A program made the position numbers and the translations under genes. A model generated the notes under the pieces. That model was not told the origin of the DNA and did no database searches. It saw only the letters and a list, made by a program, of their open reading frames with translations. Shown here in pieces: positions 47,981-57,979 of a DNA stretch of 64,000 nucleotides; within the stretch, counting starts at the first letter, position 1; each line of letters starts with the position of its first letter. This stretch comes from Lophius americanus (taxonomy: Eukaryota > Chordata > Actinopteri > Lophiiformes > Lophiidae). Location of the stretch: NCBI GenBank assembly GCA_037951165.1, contig JBBDHG010000112.1:4652501-4716500 (forward strand), given 5' to 3'.

Positions 47981-48067
47981 CTTTTTTAATGCTTAATTTA
48001 GTGAATAAAACCATTATAATACATAAACATTTCATGATATTTTTATCTGCCGTGGTAGCTTTGCTTA

Positions 48068-48336
48068 ACTTCCGGGTCGTGCAGTCATGTGACTCAGAGT
48101 AAAACCATCGTAGAAACAACAAAAAAATCTTAGATTCAATCTTCAATATTGACTCTAACATAAACTCTTTCCAAAGCTACAACAAAATAGCTTTTGTCCC
48201 TGATGGTCTTAGACTTCGTATAATACACCTTATTTACTTTGCCTTTGGGTAATGTGTGTGTGGTCATCAATAAGTTTATTAGTTTACAATGTCGATTTAC
48301 ATTTTAGTCAGTCACATGGCCGCACGTCCCGGAAGT
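48068..48336. mobile_element. 27-bp inverted repeat element with ETS-like ends
   Basis: The left arm 48,068-48,094 begins ACTTCCGGGTCGTGC and the right arm 48,310-48,336 is its inverted copy beginning AGTCACATGGCCGCACG. 24 of 27 positions match across a 215-bp interior. Both arms carry ACTTCCGGG, a strong ETS/GABP-type site, and CATGTGACT. The retained CpGs are striking in AT-rich DNA. It could be the ends of a small non-autonomous DNA transposon or a composite regulatory site. No target duplication was established. Confidence 0.55.
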
Positions 48337-48899
48337 GTACGTGCGGTTTATTTACCTTTGTTTTGTCTATTTGTTTTGTCTATTTGCCTTTGTTTTCCTA
48401 AGTTGTTGTCAGTCTCCACTGTAATAAGTGAGCTGCACCCTTAAACTGCATCTAGAGCCAGTACCCTGCACATTTTTCATCATTTAATTCCTCTTCTGAG
48501 GCCATCTCCCCACCGCTGAACCCCAGTCCCCGTGCCAAGATTCCAACATTGCTTCACTGCCTGAGGCTTCACTGGATAGACACTTCCTGTAGTTTAGGAC
48601 TGTGTTTAACCACCCCCTTTATGCTACCAACCACCCATAACTTTTGTCATCCGAACGCCTCACTTCCCCCTGACCAGGAGTACAACCGAAAAGACAACAG
48701 AGGTCTTAGGTCTACTCAAACGAATGCTCAGTCTTGTTAGCCTAGTATTGTTTCTCACGCCCTCCTTTTGTGTTTCTTAAAGTGTAGTAGACTTAGGACC
48801 TCATTGCAATAAACTTCTCAACATGGTTAGAGCCCCACTGCCCCTTTCAGAGCAGGGAGTTGCCCCCTATTATGATGCCCTTTCTATAATTACTCTCAA
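48337..48899. other. Non-coding sequence, no gene seen
   Basis: Begins with a repeated TGTTTTGTCTATTTG unit (48,359-48,385), then unique sequence. No gene recognised. Confidence 0.4.
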
Positions 48900-49140
48900 G
48901 CTTTCTCCCACATGGCCCTGAAAGAGGGACTTCTGTTTAGCATGTGAATCAGCCGAGCAAACTCCGTTAAAGATAGCTTTTGTTTAGCTATTTGATCCAA
49001 ATAATGCTCATTTTAATTATTAGACGGATGTAAAATAAATAGTCTTCGCTGCTTTTAGCTCATGAAGGGCCTCGCTCTACAACTCAAGGAGATGTAAATG
49101 AGGATGGCGGCGCTGAGAGGCCTTTCGAGTCATGGTTTCT
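48900..49140. promoter_or_regulatory. Candidate conserved non-coding element
   Basis: Repeat-free balanced sequence with TTAGCATGTGAATCAGCC, GCTCATTTTAATTATTAGAC and GAGGATGGCGGCGCTGAG. ATTA cores, retained CpGs and GATGGCGGC, a YY1-like core, occur within 240 bases. Function inferred. Confidence 0.3.
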
Positions 49141-49278
49141 GTTATCTTGTGTTCATGTTTATGATTTGTAGTTTTACATGTCACATTTACAAGTTAAAAT
49201 ATGTTTACAGCAACTGGAAACAGAAGGGCTTATTGGTCTCTTAGAAAAAAAACTGGGTAAGAAGAATTTAAATTACTG

Positions 49279-50315
49279 CACTGCAAAAAAAGGAATTTCA
49301 AGAAAGTAATAAAAAACATTGTATCTGGGAAACTGGAATCATCTACAGTTTTGTTATTAGCTAGAATTAACAAACATCCCATTCCAAATAAGAACGATTG
49401 AAACTTCCGTCAGTCAATCTAGTAAACTATGTTCCCTCTAGGAACCTGAGATAATCTGCTGCAGGTTTAGCAGAGGCTTCCATCGACGGCCGGAAGAAAA
49501 TCTGAGATGCAGCTTTAGTAAATTATGCTCCAAAGTTGTGAAACAGACTCCCACAAGATATCAGAGATGTTAGTCAGTGCTTGTCTGCAAAAGAAGGATG
49601 AAAATATTTGAAGGATTCAAATGTTTCTTTCAGCTAGTTCTTGTGTTTTTTAAATGTAAATGTAGTTTTGTCTTTTTATGGTTATTATAATTCTATCTCT
49701 TTCCTTTTCCTATTTTTATTTTTATTATCTGTTTTTTATTATATCTATTAGCCTGTAACAAACTTCTTTTTGGAAATTTATTTTGAATTATGTTTTGACA
49801 TATTTTTACTTTCTCAATGTTTCTATCTTCATTTTTTGTCTTAATTTAAACTCTATGTAAAACTTTAGGCTGCACTTTTTGTATGAAAGGTGCTTTACAA
49901 ATATTAAGTTATCATTATTGTTATTTTTATTATTATTATTATGAAGAAGAAGAAAAAAGTCAATTCAAACCCAGCCTGTATCTGAAATGAGAAAAATAAT
50001 AGAAGAAGGGTTTTGCATTTGAAAAGTTATCTTATTAAAAAATGTCCAACTTTATTATCCAGCTAAAATTGAGTTAAATTAAACCAGTAGTCGGGGATTA
50101 AGATTAAGAGAGTCTTAAAATCACCTCAATCGATAGAGTGAATACTAATTTTATTTAAATATCTTAACTAAATGATTTTTCATTGCTTGTAATAATCACA
50201 ACTTGACCACATTTTGGAATGTTTGTATTGTCTTAAGAGCCATTGATCAGTAAAAAACATTGTAATCACATTTAAGATTATTTGGCTTCTTTCTGCGGTT
50301 GATGATTTTTCAGTG
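49279..50315. mobile_element. Possible non-autonomous DNA transposon containing a LINE
   Basis: The left end CACTGCAAAAAAAGGAATTT and right end GATGATTTTTCAGTG are imperfect inverted repeats of the CACTGCAAAAA type, common in fish non-autonomous elements. Sequence just inside the left end (TTTCAAGAAAGTAATAAAAA) also fits that family. A LINE fragment lies inside (49,490-49,945), suggesting nesting. Target duplications are not evident, so the right limit is uncertain. Confidence 0.4.
49490..49945 (+). mobile_element. LINE (L2-type) 3' end with TTA tail
   Basis: TTATGCTCCAAAGTTGTG, then CTCCCACAAGATATCAGAG, match the last codons of fish LINE ORF2 (usual: YAAPSLWNSLPxDIRD), though frameshifted here. 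The T-rich 3' UTR follows, then GGCTGCACTTTTTGTATGAA, AAGGTGCTTTACAAATATTA and (TTA)n at 49,927-49,942. This is the plus-strand counterpart of the tails at 19.4, 39.4 and 63.4 kb. Confidence 0.7.
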
Positions 50316-51195
50316 TAGACTGGACGTACTTACTACTTTGTGATTACTAGTGATTTCCTGTGTAACCAGCGGATTTAATTGTGTGTTGAATATGAGGAAC
50401 CCTAGGACAGAGAAAATCTCTTTGGAGATGGTCTTCGTTTTCATGTAAATGTCAAAAAGGTCTGGTGTATGTTTTACATTTACATTCACTTAAATGTAGT
50501 TGCAGTTTACATGAAAAATTATAGCTTAGGAACAAAGTCGATCCCCACAGTGGCAGCCTGGTTTGATGCCAGATTTATGATCCGTTAACTGTACGATAAT
50601 ATGAACTCCAGCCTCTGCTTTTCAGGGGTTGTTCTCTTCCCTTCAGCTGCTTCAGGAGAACTGTTGACTTTGTAACATCTAGCCCCTCGAAATTACTGTC
50701 CTGCTCTGGCATTCAGCGGGCAGTTGGAGTTCCAAAGCTATTTTTTGTTACATAAAATGCGGGTTCCTCTACTTTGGGGCCGTGACACAGGCCAAAACAA
50801 CCCAACTCTAGACGCTGCAAACACTCTGAGATTTGACCTCCAAAAGCTACGTGATAATGTGATTAAACTGTAAATGCTGTGTTACCTGTTCTCCACGACA
50901 TCAAAGTTAAAGGGACAAAGCAGGCTAACTAAGAAAAAATTTACTATTATGTAAATTTGTGGTATTTAAATTTAGCTGTGACTTACGCAAAGGAAGTTCC
51001 TGAAATATCCTGTTTTCTTGTCTCTACTCTGTACAGGTCTGTACAAGCTTGGAATCATTTCAGTTAGCTAACCATAAACAAATCTTCAAATTAAGTTTTT
51101 TTCTATAAACAAAGGCAATGTTAGCCAACACAAAAAAGTACTAATTTTATTTAGTAATACTAATGTACTAATAATAATTCTTACTTTATTTATCA
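50316..51195. other. Non-coding sequence, no gene seen
   Basis: Unique sequence. 50,535-50,720 is balanced and repeat-free and might be constrained. No exon recognised. Confidence 0.4.
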
Positions 51196-51375
51196 GGTAG
51201 TTACACACAGTGTGGTAGGCCAATGTGAAATCAATTCTCGATATTTGACCCATACTAGGGGGAACAGTTGGCGGCCCCTTTGAAGAATCCAGGGAGCATA
51301 TTGGGTTCAGGGTGGTGCTTAAGGACTACGCTGACCCGCAAACTTTCCAGTTGAGTGAATCTACGCACGACCCAC
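51196..51375 (+). mobile_element. Degenerate dispersed fish repeat
   Basis: The order TTTGACCCATACTAGGGGGA, ACAGTTGGCGGCCCC, CCAGGGAGCATATTGGGTTC and GGTGGTGCTTAAGGA follows a common teleost repeat (CAGTGGGCAGCC...GGGGAGCAATTGGGGTT...GGTGCCTTGCTCAAGGGCAC). Many substitutions show that the copy is old. The class (SINE or LINE derivative) is not certain. Confidence 0.55.
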
Positions 51376-51999
51376 AATCACCAATATAACCATTTTGTTA
51401 CGCCCCCTGAACAAATTTATTATGGCAAATAGCCTTCCTCTGAAGCAGCAAAGCATCCACACAACATCGCACTGCCGCTTTCATGCTTGACACGTAGATA
51501 TGTTCTTTCTTTGGAATGTTCTTTGGTTGTACCAGATGTAAAGGGACCCATCTTGAAAACAATTCATTGTTCCACTCAAAATTCATCAAGTTTTTTTTGA
51601 GGAAAAGGTGCGGTGTCTAACATCTTACGGTAACTGCCAGTGACGTTCCAATTTGCAAATCATATTACACTTCAGCTCAGCCAGCTCTGTCTTTAAAAGT
51701 ACGTTGCCTGCAAGTGTTAAAATATGTTGAGTGTGATTATGTCTAGTGATTATGGTCCTTTAATTGATATATTTAGAAATAACATTCATTAATTTATTCT
51801 GTAAATCTAGAGGTCAAAGCTTTGATGTTAGATAATTAACGTCAGCGCTGTGATAGTGTCAAACGGTTGGAGATGATTTGGTGGTATGGGAATAAAATGT
51901 TAGTACTTGTTTGCATTGGTCCTTTTATATCAGGTGGTAAGCACAGCGGTTGTTCACCAGAGGTTAAATGCGGCATGGCGTACCGAAACAGTATTTTTC
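51376..51999. other. Non-coding sequence, no gene seen
   Basis: Unique AT-rich sequence with no recognised gene or repeat. Confidence 0.4.
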
Positions 52000-52330
52000 A
52001 TAGATCAGGTCCCCCTAGTTAGTAAAATATGAATTATTAAAGTAAAACACAACGTGTACAAGATAGATCTCTTCGAGTTGATATGTAATCACCAAATTTG
52101 GACTAAATCAGACTAAATCACACTGTTGAAAAATTATGTCCCAAAAACTTTAGAAGATAATGCTCCCCCTGTAATCAGAAATATTCAACCGGCCTTTCAC
52201 TAGGAGAAAGCTCCTCCTAGTGAGCATAAATTTAAACTGCTTAAATCTTACAGCAAAATATAATATTTACTGTATATGCACCGAATTTGGACCAAATCGG
52301 ACAAGCTTTTTACAAAAAGTTTTTACTTTA
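52000..52330. repeat. AT-rich dispersed repeat with CTCF-like motifs (copy 3, multiple units)
   Basis: Three inverted motif copies: AACTAGGGGGACC (minus, 52,008-52,020), ACAGGGGGAGCA (minus, 52,161-52,172) and CACTAGGAGGAGC (minus, 52,210-52,222). They alternate with CACCAAATTTGGACTAAATC (52,091) and CACCGAATTTGGACCAAATC (52,279). The latter two are diverged copies about 190 bp apart, showing a tandem unit of that size. Matches copy 2 near 44.6 kb. Confidence 0.6.
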
Positions 52331-52540
52331 TCACACTTGTTATTTAGGTATTTATTCCTGGAGTTTAACTCTTTTATCATACTTGTATCTTATTTATCTC
52401 TATTTAATGTACGTCTATAATAGGTATGTTTACATTTACACAGGTTTATATGTCTTGTTTTTCTATTCTCACTTTACAATGTTGGAGTTGCAGTAACGCC
52501 CAAATTTCCCCTATGGGGATTAGAAAAGTTATTCTTATTC

Positions 52541-52630
52541 TATACATTTCTATTCATTCCTATTCATTTCTATTCATTTCTATTCATTTCTATTCATTTC
52601 TATTCATTTCTATTCATTTCTATTTATTTT
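52541..52630. repeat. 10-bp minisatellite (TATTCATTTC)n
   Basis: About nine units, with six consecutive exact copies at 52,561-52,620 and variant copies at both edges. Confidence 0.95.
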
Positions 52631-53880
52631 TCTTCTCTTCTCTTCTATTATATGTATTAATTCCTATTTAAATAAAAATGTAAATCAAAGACTTATCAAA
52701 GTCTCAGATAATAAGTAACACACATATCAGTATCAGTACCGAAATGCAGTTTTCCCCCCACAGGTCAGGGAGCCCCCAAACAACCTCTCAGGGGCCCCTT
52801 CCCTTGACAGAACCATCTCTCTCACTTATGCACATGCACAACCACACCAACCACCCCCTATCTGATCACTTTTTTTCCTGTTCATTCTCCATCACTCTGC
52901 AAACCCCTTTTATTCTTATTAGACTTTACTGTGTGTGCGTGTGTGTGTGCGTGTCCGTGTGTTTAGGAGCTGAAGGTCCTCATTTCTCACACCTCCCTTT
53001 GTTATGGACTAATTTTACAATCTTGTCCCCAAGAAAAGGGCTCCCACTCAGTATGTTTAAAAAGGGCCCCTTAAGCATGACCCCTCATTATGAACGACCC
53101 CTCCCCTTACAACTGACAAGGCCCCTCGGGGCATCGAGCACCAGCAACAGACAAAAAGCTTCACACAAAACACATTTACGTTTGATTTGATTATCCTTCA
53201 TGGTTGATTCATGGCCTCCTGAGCTTCTGTTACAGGATCGTTTAGACAAGCCGTCAGCCTCACACACCAACTTGCACATAACTATCTTTTTCTCCTAAAA
53301 TAATACACAATTCCTTTAGTCTCAGCAGTGTGAGACTGTTTTTCCTTCAGTCGGTACTTAAAAAAATACAAATGATGAAAATGTATTCCGATACGACGAA
53401 GGCAGAAAGTATCATGGAAAGGGGATAGAATTTAGTAAAGGATCCAGAGACTACTGATTTGTCCCGAGCAATGATTTTAATAAAGTAAACACGTGTCACT
53501 ACAGTTTTCTGACACTGTCAGCTCGATGTATTTGATAAACGAATAATCAGCAGATCTCGTTGTCAACCAGGATTCCACTCCGTAACCCAGTTTTGCAAAC
53601 TGGATTGGTTTTGCTCTATTTTTCTCCCACGTGTTTTCAACATGTGAGAGGATGTTGCTACATCTTGTCGTGTGGCAACTACATGTGCATGTAGGTAAAA
53701 TTAACAAAATTCCATTCTTATACAACACTTCATTTGTTTAGTGAGTTACGTGGGAGACGCTATACCTGGGTAACTAGACACACATTGAAATCACATTTTC
53801 ATTGTTTATTCATAGAGGCTGCATTGACTATCTCAACATGTTAGAAAAATTAACAACAATATAATAGCCTTATAATAATG
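52631..53880. other. Non-coding; C-rich block at 52,750-53,140
   Basis: The C-rich block opens a 148-codon plus-strand frame through GGGCCCCTT-type and GT-repeat sequence. Its composition is Pro/Ser/Cys-rich and unsupported. Two related GGGCCCCTT strings (52,792 and 53,065) hint at an old local duplication. The rest is unique. Confidence 0.35.
52930..52961. repeat. Interrupted (GT)n
   Basis: GT repeats with GCGT and CCGT interruptions. Confidence 0.88.
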
Positions 53881-53883
53881 AAA

Positions 53884-54112
53884 TTATTCATAGCTCAGTT
53901 GTTAGAGCGGCCGGCTCCCGATCGGAAGGTAGCTAGTTCAAGTCCCACCAGGGTCTACTTGTTGTAGGGTCCTTGAGCAAGACCCTGAAACCCTAGTTCC
54001 CCGGGAGCTTCAAAGGGGCGGCCCACTGCTCCCTCAAGGATGGGTCCCATGCAGAAGAATAATTTCACTATGTTGTACTGTGTATGACTGTACGTAGTCA
54101 ATAAAGGATACA
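53884..54112 (+). mobile_element. tRNA-derived SINE, nearly full length
   Basis: The head is tRNA-like: A box TAGCTCAGTTGTTAGAGCGG (53,891-53,910) and B box GTTCAAGTC (53,936-53,944) at normal internal-promoter spacing. The body has the common teleost SINE block CCTTGAGCAAGACCCTGAAA, then GGCGGCCCACTGCTCCC and AAGGATGGGTCCCATGCAGA. The tail reads TTTCACTATGTTGTACTG and ends near GTCAATAAAGGA. It would be transcribed by RNA polymerase III and moved by a partner LINE. The acceptor stem is not paired, so it is not a tRNA gene. Confidence 0.85.
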
Positions 54113-54345
54113 TGTTGTTTAATATTATTATATCATTTATTACACCGTAATACTAAACCATACCACAGATAGAAAACAATGATTAATTCAGCTGGTCCAC
54201 ATTGTTACAGTTCCTATTTAAATATTAACAACATACAGTCATAACACTAATTTAGGAAAATCCAGACAGTCAAAACCTTCTTATTATGAATTGATACCAG
54301 ACTGATGAGCTTTCTGTCTTCATGGACGCTAGAATAGTGATGGGG
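54113..54345. other. AT-rich non-coding sequence
   Basis: Unique flank between the SINE and the next repeat. Nothing recognised. Confidence 0.4.
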
Positions 54346-54402
54346 CAGAATTCAGAATTAGAATCAGAATTGGTTTATTGATCCCTGGAGGGAAATTGTA
54401 AG
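54346..54402 (+). mobile_element. Short fish repeat end (TTTATTGATCCC type)
   Basis: AGAATCAGAATTGGTTTATT then GATCCCTGGAGGGAAATTG matches a repeat end found throughout teleost genomes (AATCAGAATxxCTTTATTxATCCCxGxGGGAAATTG). Only the end is present. GAATTAGAATCAGAATT just before is a small tandem variation. Confidence 0.6.
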
Positions 54403-54912
54403 ACTTTTTCTATGTGTGTGTACATACTTATAACATTACACAATTTCTAACTGTTTTCAACTTTGTCTGTTCAATTATTCATACCTGACCTCAAGGTGAA
54501 TCAATCACATCTTCCGGTTTCATCAGAGTAAAAACCTGGGGCCTGTTGTTGAGACTGACACAAGATGAGTAATTTCAGCGTCTTCAGGTAAAAAGGAGAA
54601 CAATACAAACTCCTAATGATTTGGGTAAACTGTGATAACATGGCCTGCTTTAAATAATTAGAAAGGATGATGTCGCTCCTGATCCAACATTTGTGTTGTA
54701 ATTTGAAACCACTTTGATGAAACCTCAATTCAAACAAATCAATCAAATCAAACGTATGTAAAACACAGGGATGCGACGCAAAATAATCTCTCTTTTGTTC
54801 TTTATGAAATATAGCATGTGTGTTTTTGTCAAACAACAGAAATGTGGTCATATGTTTCGGCTCCAAGGCTGTTCAGATGCTCTGCTTTCCTGTTCCTGTT
54901 TGCCTTGTGCAT

Positions 54913-54913
<1 letters not shown>
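54403..54913. other. Non-coding sequence, no gene seen
   Basis: AT-rich. The minus-strand frame at 54,501-54,866 (121 codons) has no recognised family and no splice support. Confidence 0.35.
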
Positions 54914-54973
<60 letters not shown>

Positions 54974-54981
54974 TGTGTGTG
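54914..54981. repeat. (GT)n microsatellite
   Basis: About 33 GT units with one AT variant near the end. Frames translating it as alternating Val/Cys are artefacts. Confidence 0.97.
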
Positions 54982-55740
54982 AGAGCACATATCTGCAGGG
55001 CAGCTGTGTCCTCGATATGTGGGGACCTGACCCAGCTGTCACTAACTGTACCGTGGGAGGTCTCTCTGAAAGCACGGAAATAAAACGTATGCTCATCCAT
55101 CAGCAGGAACTGCAGAAAAATGTAAGTAGGTGATGTCGACATGAGTGTCTTAATTATATGGATGATATTAATCGAGATTTAAAGCTGGACAGGCATGCAC
55201 AAGGAAACTTTAACCTTCTTTCTGTCGGTGATGTGGCCATAAATTAATATTACATTTAGCATTACAGTTCAGTCCATACCGTTACTGTTATCTCTTGTCG
55301 GAGGGGCAGGCCTCCTCTCCATTAATTCCGTTTTATACTCCTTGGAGAGAAAAGGTGCCTACATGAAATTGTTCACAGAAGATCTGTGGATTACTTTGAG
55401 AAATTAGGTTCTGATTTATTTCAATTAGTTTCCTCAAGAAAAAAGAAATAGGGGTTTAGTATTTATTTGCATGATTAAATTTCTTAAAGTTAAGAAGTAA
55501 AAAATCAGACTTGTAAAATGTTTTAATCATAAAAATTTGTATTTCTTGGAAAATAGTCAATTTTAATTAGATTAGCTCAACATTTTGGTGAAGCATGTTT
55601 GTCAGAACTATTTGATCCTAAGAAGACATTTCGTGGTTGCGTCAAGCCAGATTTCTTTTTTTAAGTATGTCCTCACATGCTTTAATATACCAAAAAAAAA
55701 TCCTACTTATCGTACATGACATTCTCAATAGCCATGGTTA
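54982..55740. other. Non-coding sequence, no gene seen
   Basis: Unique AT-rich sequence with no recognised gene. Confidence 0.4.
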
Positions 55741-55744
55741 ATAA

Positions 55745-55870
55745 TGCCTCCTCCTTCTCATCCTCCCTTTGACTTGTGGTGTCCCCCAGGACTCCATGCC
55801 TGGCCCCTTACTCTTTAGCATAAACATGCTGTCACTGGGTCGTATTAGAAAGAGGTTCTTTTTTCAAGTT
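55745..55870 (+). mobile_element. LINE (L2-type) reverse-transcriptase fragment
   Basis: About 55,771-55,850 encodes TCGVPQDSMPGPLLF followed by SINMLSLG, the conserved GVPQGSxLGPLLF block of LINE reverse transcriptases (motif before the YADD catalytic site). Gly to Asp and Leu to Pro changes mark decay. The YADD motif does not follow intact, and no 3' tail is seen nearby, so this is an isolated internal piece. Confidence 0.75.
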
Positions 55871-56849
55871 TTTCAATAAGAAATACTGACTCAAAGTGTG
55901 CTCACAGTGCAAACAGTTGAGCAGGACATTCAGAGTTTAAAACGGCTTCTGAGTGTTCAAAATAAAAATAAAAATAAGGCACTTTGACCTCCATAAAAGA
56001 AAATAGGGGAACCCTTCAAACTCAGATCACACACCCGACCTCTTTTTTCACATACAGATAAAACCTGCACTGCAATGAGGCCTGCTGTTTTGAAAACATC
56101 TAAACATTGTATTTGGGGAAAATCAAAGGTCACAATTCAGCATCCTTCCCACACACTCATGTTAACGGATTGCAATACAAGTATTTGCAACCATGTTTCA
56201 TGTGGTGAAAAGAATAGACTAGTCATTCTGATTATTTCATGTTGAAAGATTAGAGGTGACATTTTATCATGGCACTGTCAAATAATTTTGATACAACAAC
56301 CGATGTGTTTAGGAACTTTTTTTACATACTAAGAGAGTTTACTTTCATATACACTTCCGCGGAGAACTCTGCATAAATTGCACATCCTTCATCTTTTCCA
56401 CAATCATCCACTGTGCTCAAAGTGCTTTAGGGTTAAATATAATGTAGATGAGCCCTTTAAAGCAAATGCGATCTGAAAGGCTGGCAAAGGCGAAGGGACA
56501 CAGCTGTCGGCGAAGCATGTTTTTTTTTAAGGGCTGCCCCTAATGATTGGAGACAGTTGGCAATTACGTAACTATTCACTTTTAGGCCACTGTGCTGAGC
56601 CCCCGGACCCTGGCACTCACGCAAAATGGGAAGAAGAAGAGGAGGTGGAGGGGGTTGGGTGCACATGATCGAGAACATACGAGTGGGGGAGTTGGCCAAG
56701 AACCAAAAGGAGAACAGCGATGCACGTGTCACAATAGAGAATGCAACATATACAAACGGACAGAAAGAGGGGGATGGATGTGTGAGAGGACAGAAGAGGC
56801 AAAAACTACAAAAGAAGATGTCATCACACATGAAGAGAATTGGTGATGT

Positions 56850-56850
<1 letters not shown>
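55871..56850. other. Non-coding sequence, no gene seen
   Basis: The part just after the LINE piece may be further decayed LINE. 56,450-56,840 is purine-rich on plus and opens overlapping frames with no recognised product. Confidence 0.35.

Positions 56851-56913
<63 letters not shown>
56851..56913. repeat. (GT)n microsatellite
   Basis: About 31 uninterrupted GT units. Confidence 0.97.
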
Positions 56914-56917
<4 letters not shown>

Positions 56918-57130
56918 GGTGTCTATGGGTGTCTGTCTCCATTTTTTTCTTAGATTCTTGGATTTTTTTGTAAAGCTGTTCACATTACTTTTAAAATGTG
57001 TCCTACATCAGCCTCCTGTATGAACAGTTCAAGGTCCTAATCTTGCCAGGCCATCCTGCCATGGAAAAGTCACACAGGAACGAGAAAATCAGACCTGGGC
57101 CACATTTATCCTGCTGTGTGAGCGTAGCCA

Positions 57131-57260
57131 ATGTGTCGGCCCAGTGATGAACTGGCCACTTGTCCAGTGTTTGGCCCTCCGTCTCTCGCACAATGTCCGC
57201 CGGGATAGACCCCAGCCCCCATGACTTTCCACAGGACAGGCACTTAAAGTTAATGCGTGG
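57131..57260 (+). mobile_element. Degenerate fish repeat (CTGGCGACCTGTCCAG type)
   Basis: GTGATGAACTGGCCACTTGT, then CCAGTGTTTGGCCCTCCGTC, TCTCGCACAATG and GGGATAGACCCCAGCCCCC, follow a very common teleost repeat (GATGGACTGGCGACCTGTCCAGGxTGTxCCCCGCCT..., GGGATAGGCTCCAGCCCCC). It lacks the usual (GGAT)n tail. The copy is old, with many changes at former CpGs. Confidence 0.7.
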
Positions 57261-57684
57261 ATTGATGACATGGAGGTAAAAAATGTAATTAGGTCACAAG
57301 CTAAAAATGAACAGTTCGGCATTGTACTAATCAAAATAATTCACATTCTTCCTCTGAGATGCCGAGGAGGACGGAAGACTTCACAGCACATTTTATTCAG
57401 CTGCTACATCTGTATTGTAACAATTATTTATTAAATGTCATAATCCTTGCTGGTTGATTGCTAGATTTTTACTCAAGTGTAATGTGGCGGTAAATGAATA
57501 TACAGTAGGTTATACAGTAGACAGTCACCTCATCAAGCAATGTTTGGTACAGTAATAGCAGCATGTCTGCTATCACACCATTTTGTTGCTTCCTCTGAGC
57601 CAAGTGCATGTTTTTGGCCCCGCCACCTGTTTCTCATTCAAACTTGGGGGGTTAACAGCTGTCTGAGTAGAAGATTCATCCAAG
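57261..57684. other. Non-coding sequence, no gene seen
   Basis: Unique AT-rich sequence. Confidence 0.4.
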
Positions 57685-57739
57685 TACACACATACACACA
57701 CACACACACACACATACACACACGCACACACACACACAG
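57685..57739. repeat. Interrupted (CA)n
   Basis: CA repeats with TA and CG interruptions. Confidence 0.93.
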
Positions 57740-57859
57740 AAAAAGTGAACTAGTTTACATTATCCATACTATTAACATTACTTTGATATTTCCTTTTCCA
57801 GAATTAGTCTCAAGTGTACGGCAAAGGCAAGGAGATTATATAACAGCACATTATCCCTT

Positions 57860-57892
57860 ACACACACACACACACACACACGCACGCACACA
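57860..57892. repeat. (CA)n with CG variants
   Basis: CA repeats ending in CGCACGCACACAT. Confidence 0.92.
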
Positions 57893-57948
57893 TATGCACA
57901 TACAGAGTGTTCCTCACACACCATTTTATTATTGAAATCACAGTTTTC

Positions 57949-57979
57949 TTAGACTATAAGTCTCTTTCAGTCTTTTCAC
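57949..57979 (+). repeat. 31-bp dispersed duplicate, copy A
   Basis: Starts TTAGACTATAAGTCTCTTTC and matches 58,840-58,870 at 29 of 31 positions. No recognised repeat family. Confidence 0.75.

Noticed and set aside
52744..53190. 148-codon plus frame
   Set aside because: Crosses a GT repeat and C-rich strings; Pro/Ser-rich with no family match.
53884..53956. Functional tRNA gene
   Set aside because: A and B boxes are present, but acceptor-stem pairing fails and a SINE body and tail follow directly.
54771..55142. Frames of 82-120 codons around the GT repeat
   Set aside because: Composition is repeat-driven (Val/Cys or His/Thr runs) and several frames overlap on both strands.
56457..56983. 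161-codon minus frame and overlapping plus frames
   Set aside because: They span the GT microsatellite and a purine-rich block; no domain, no splice context.
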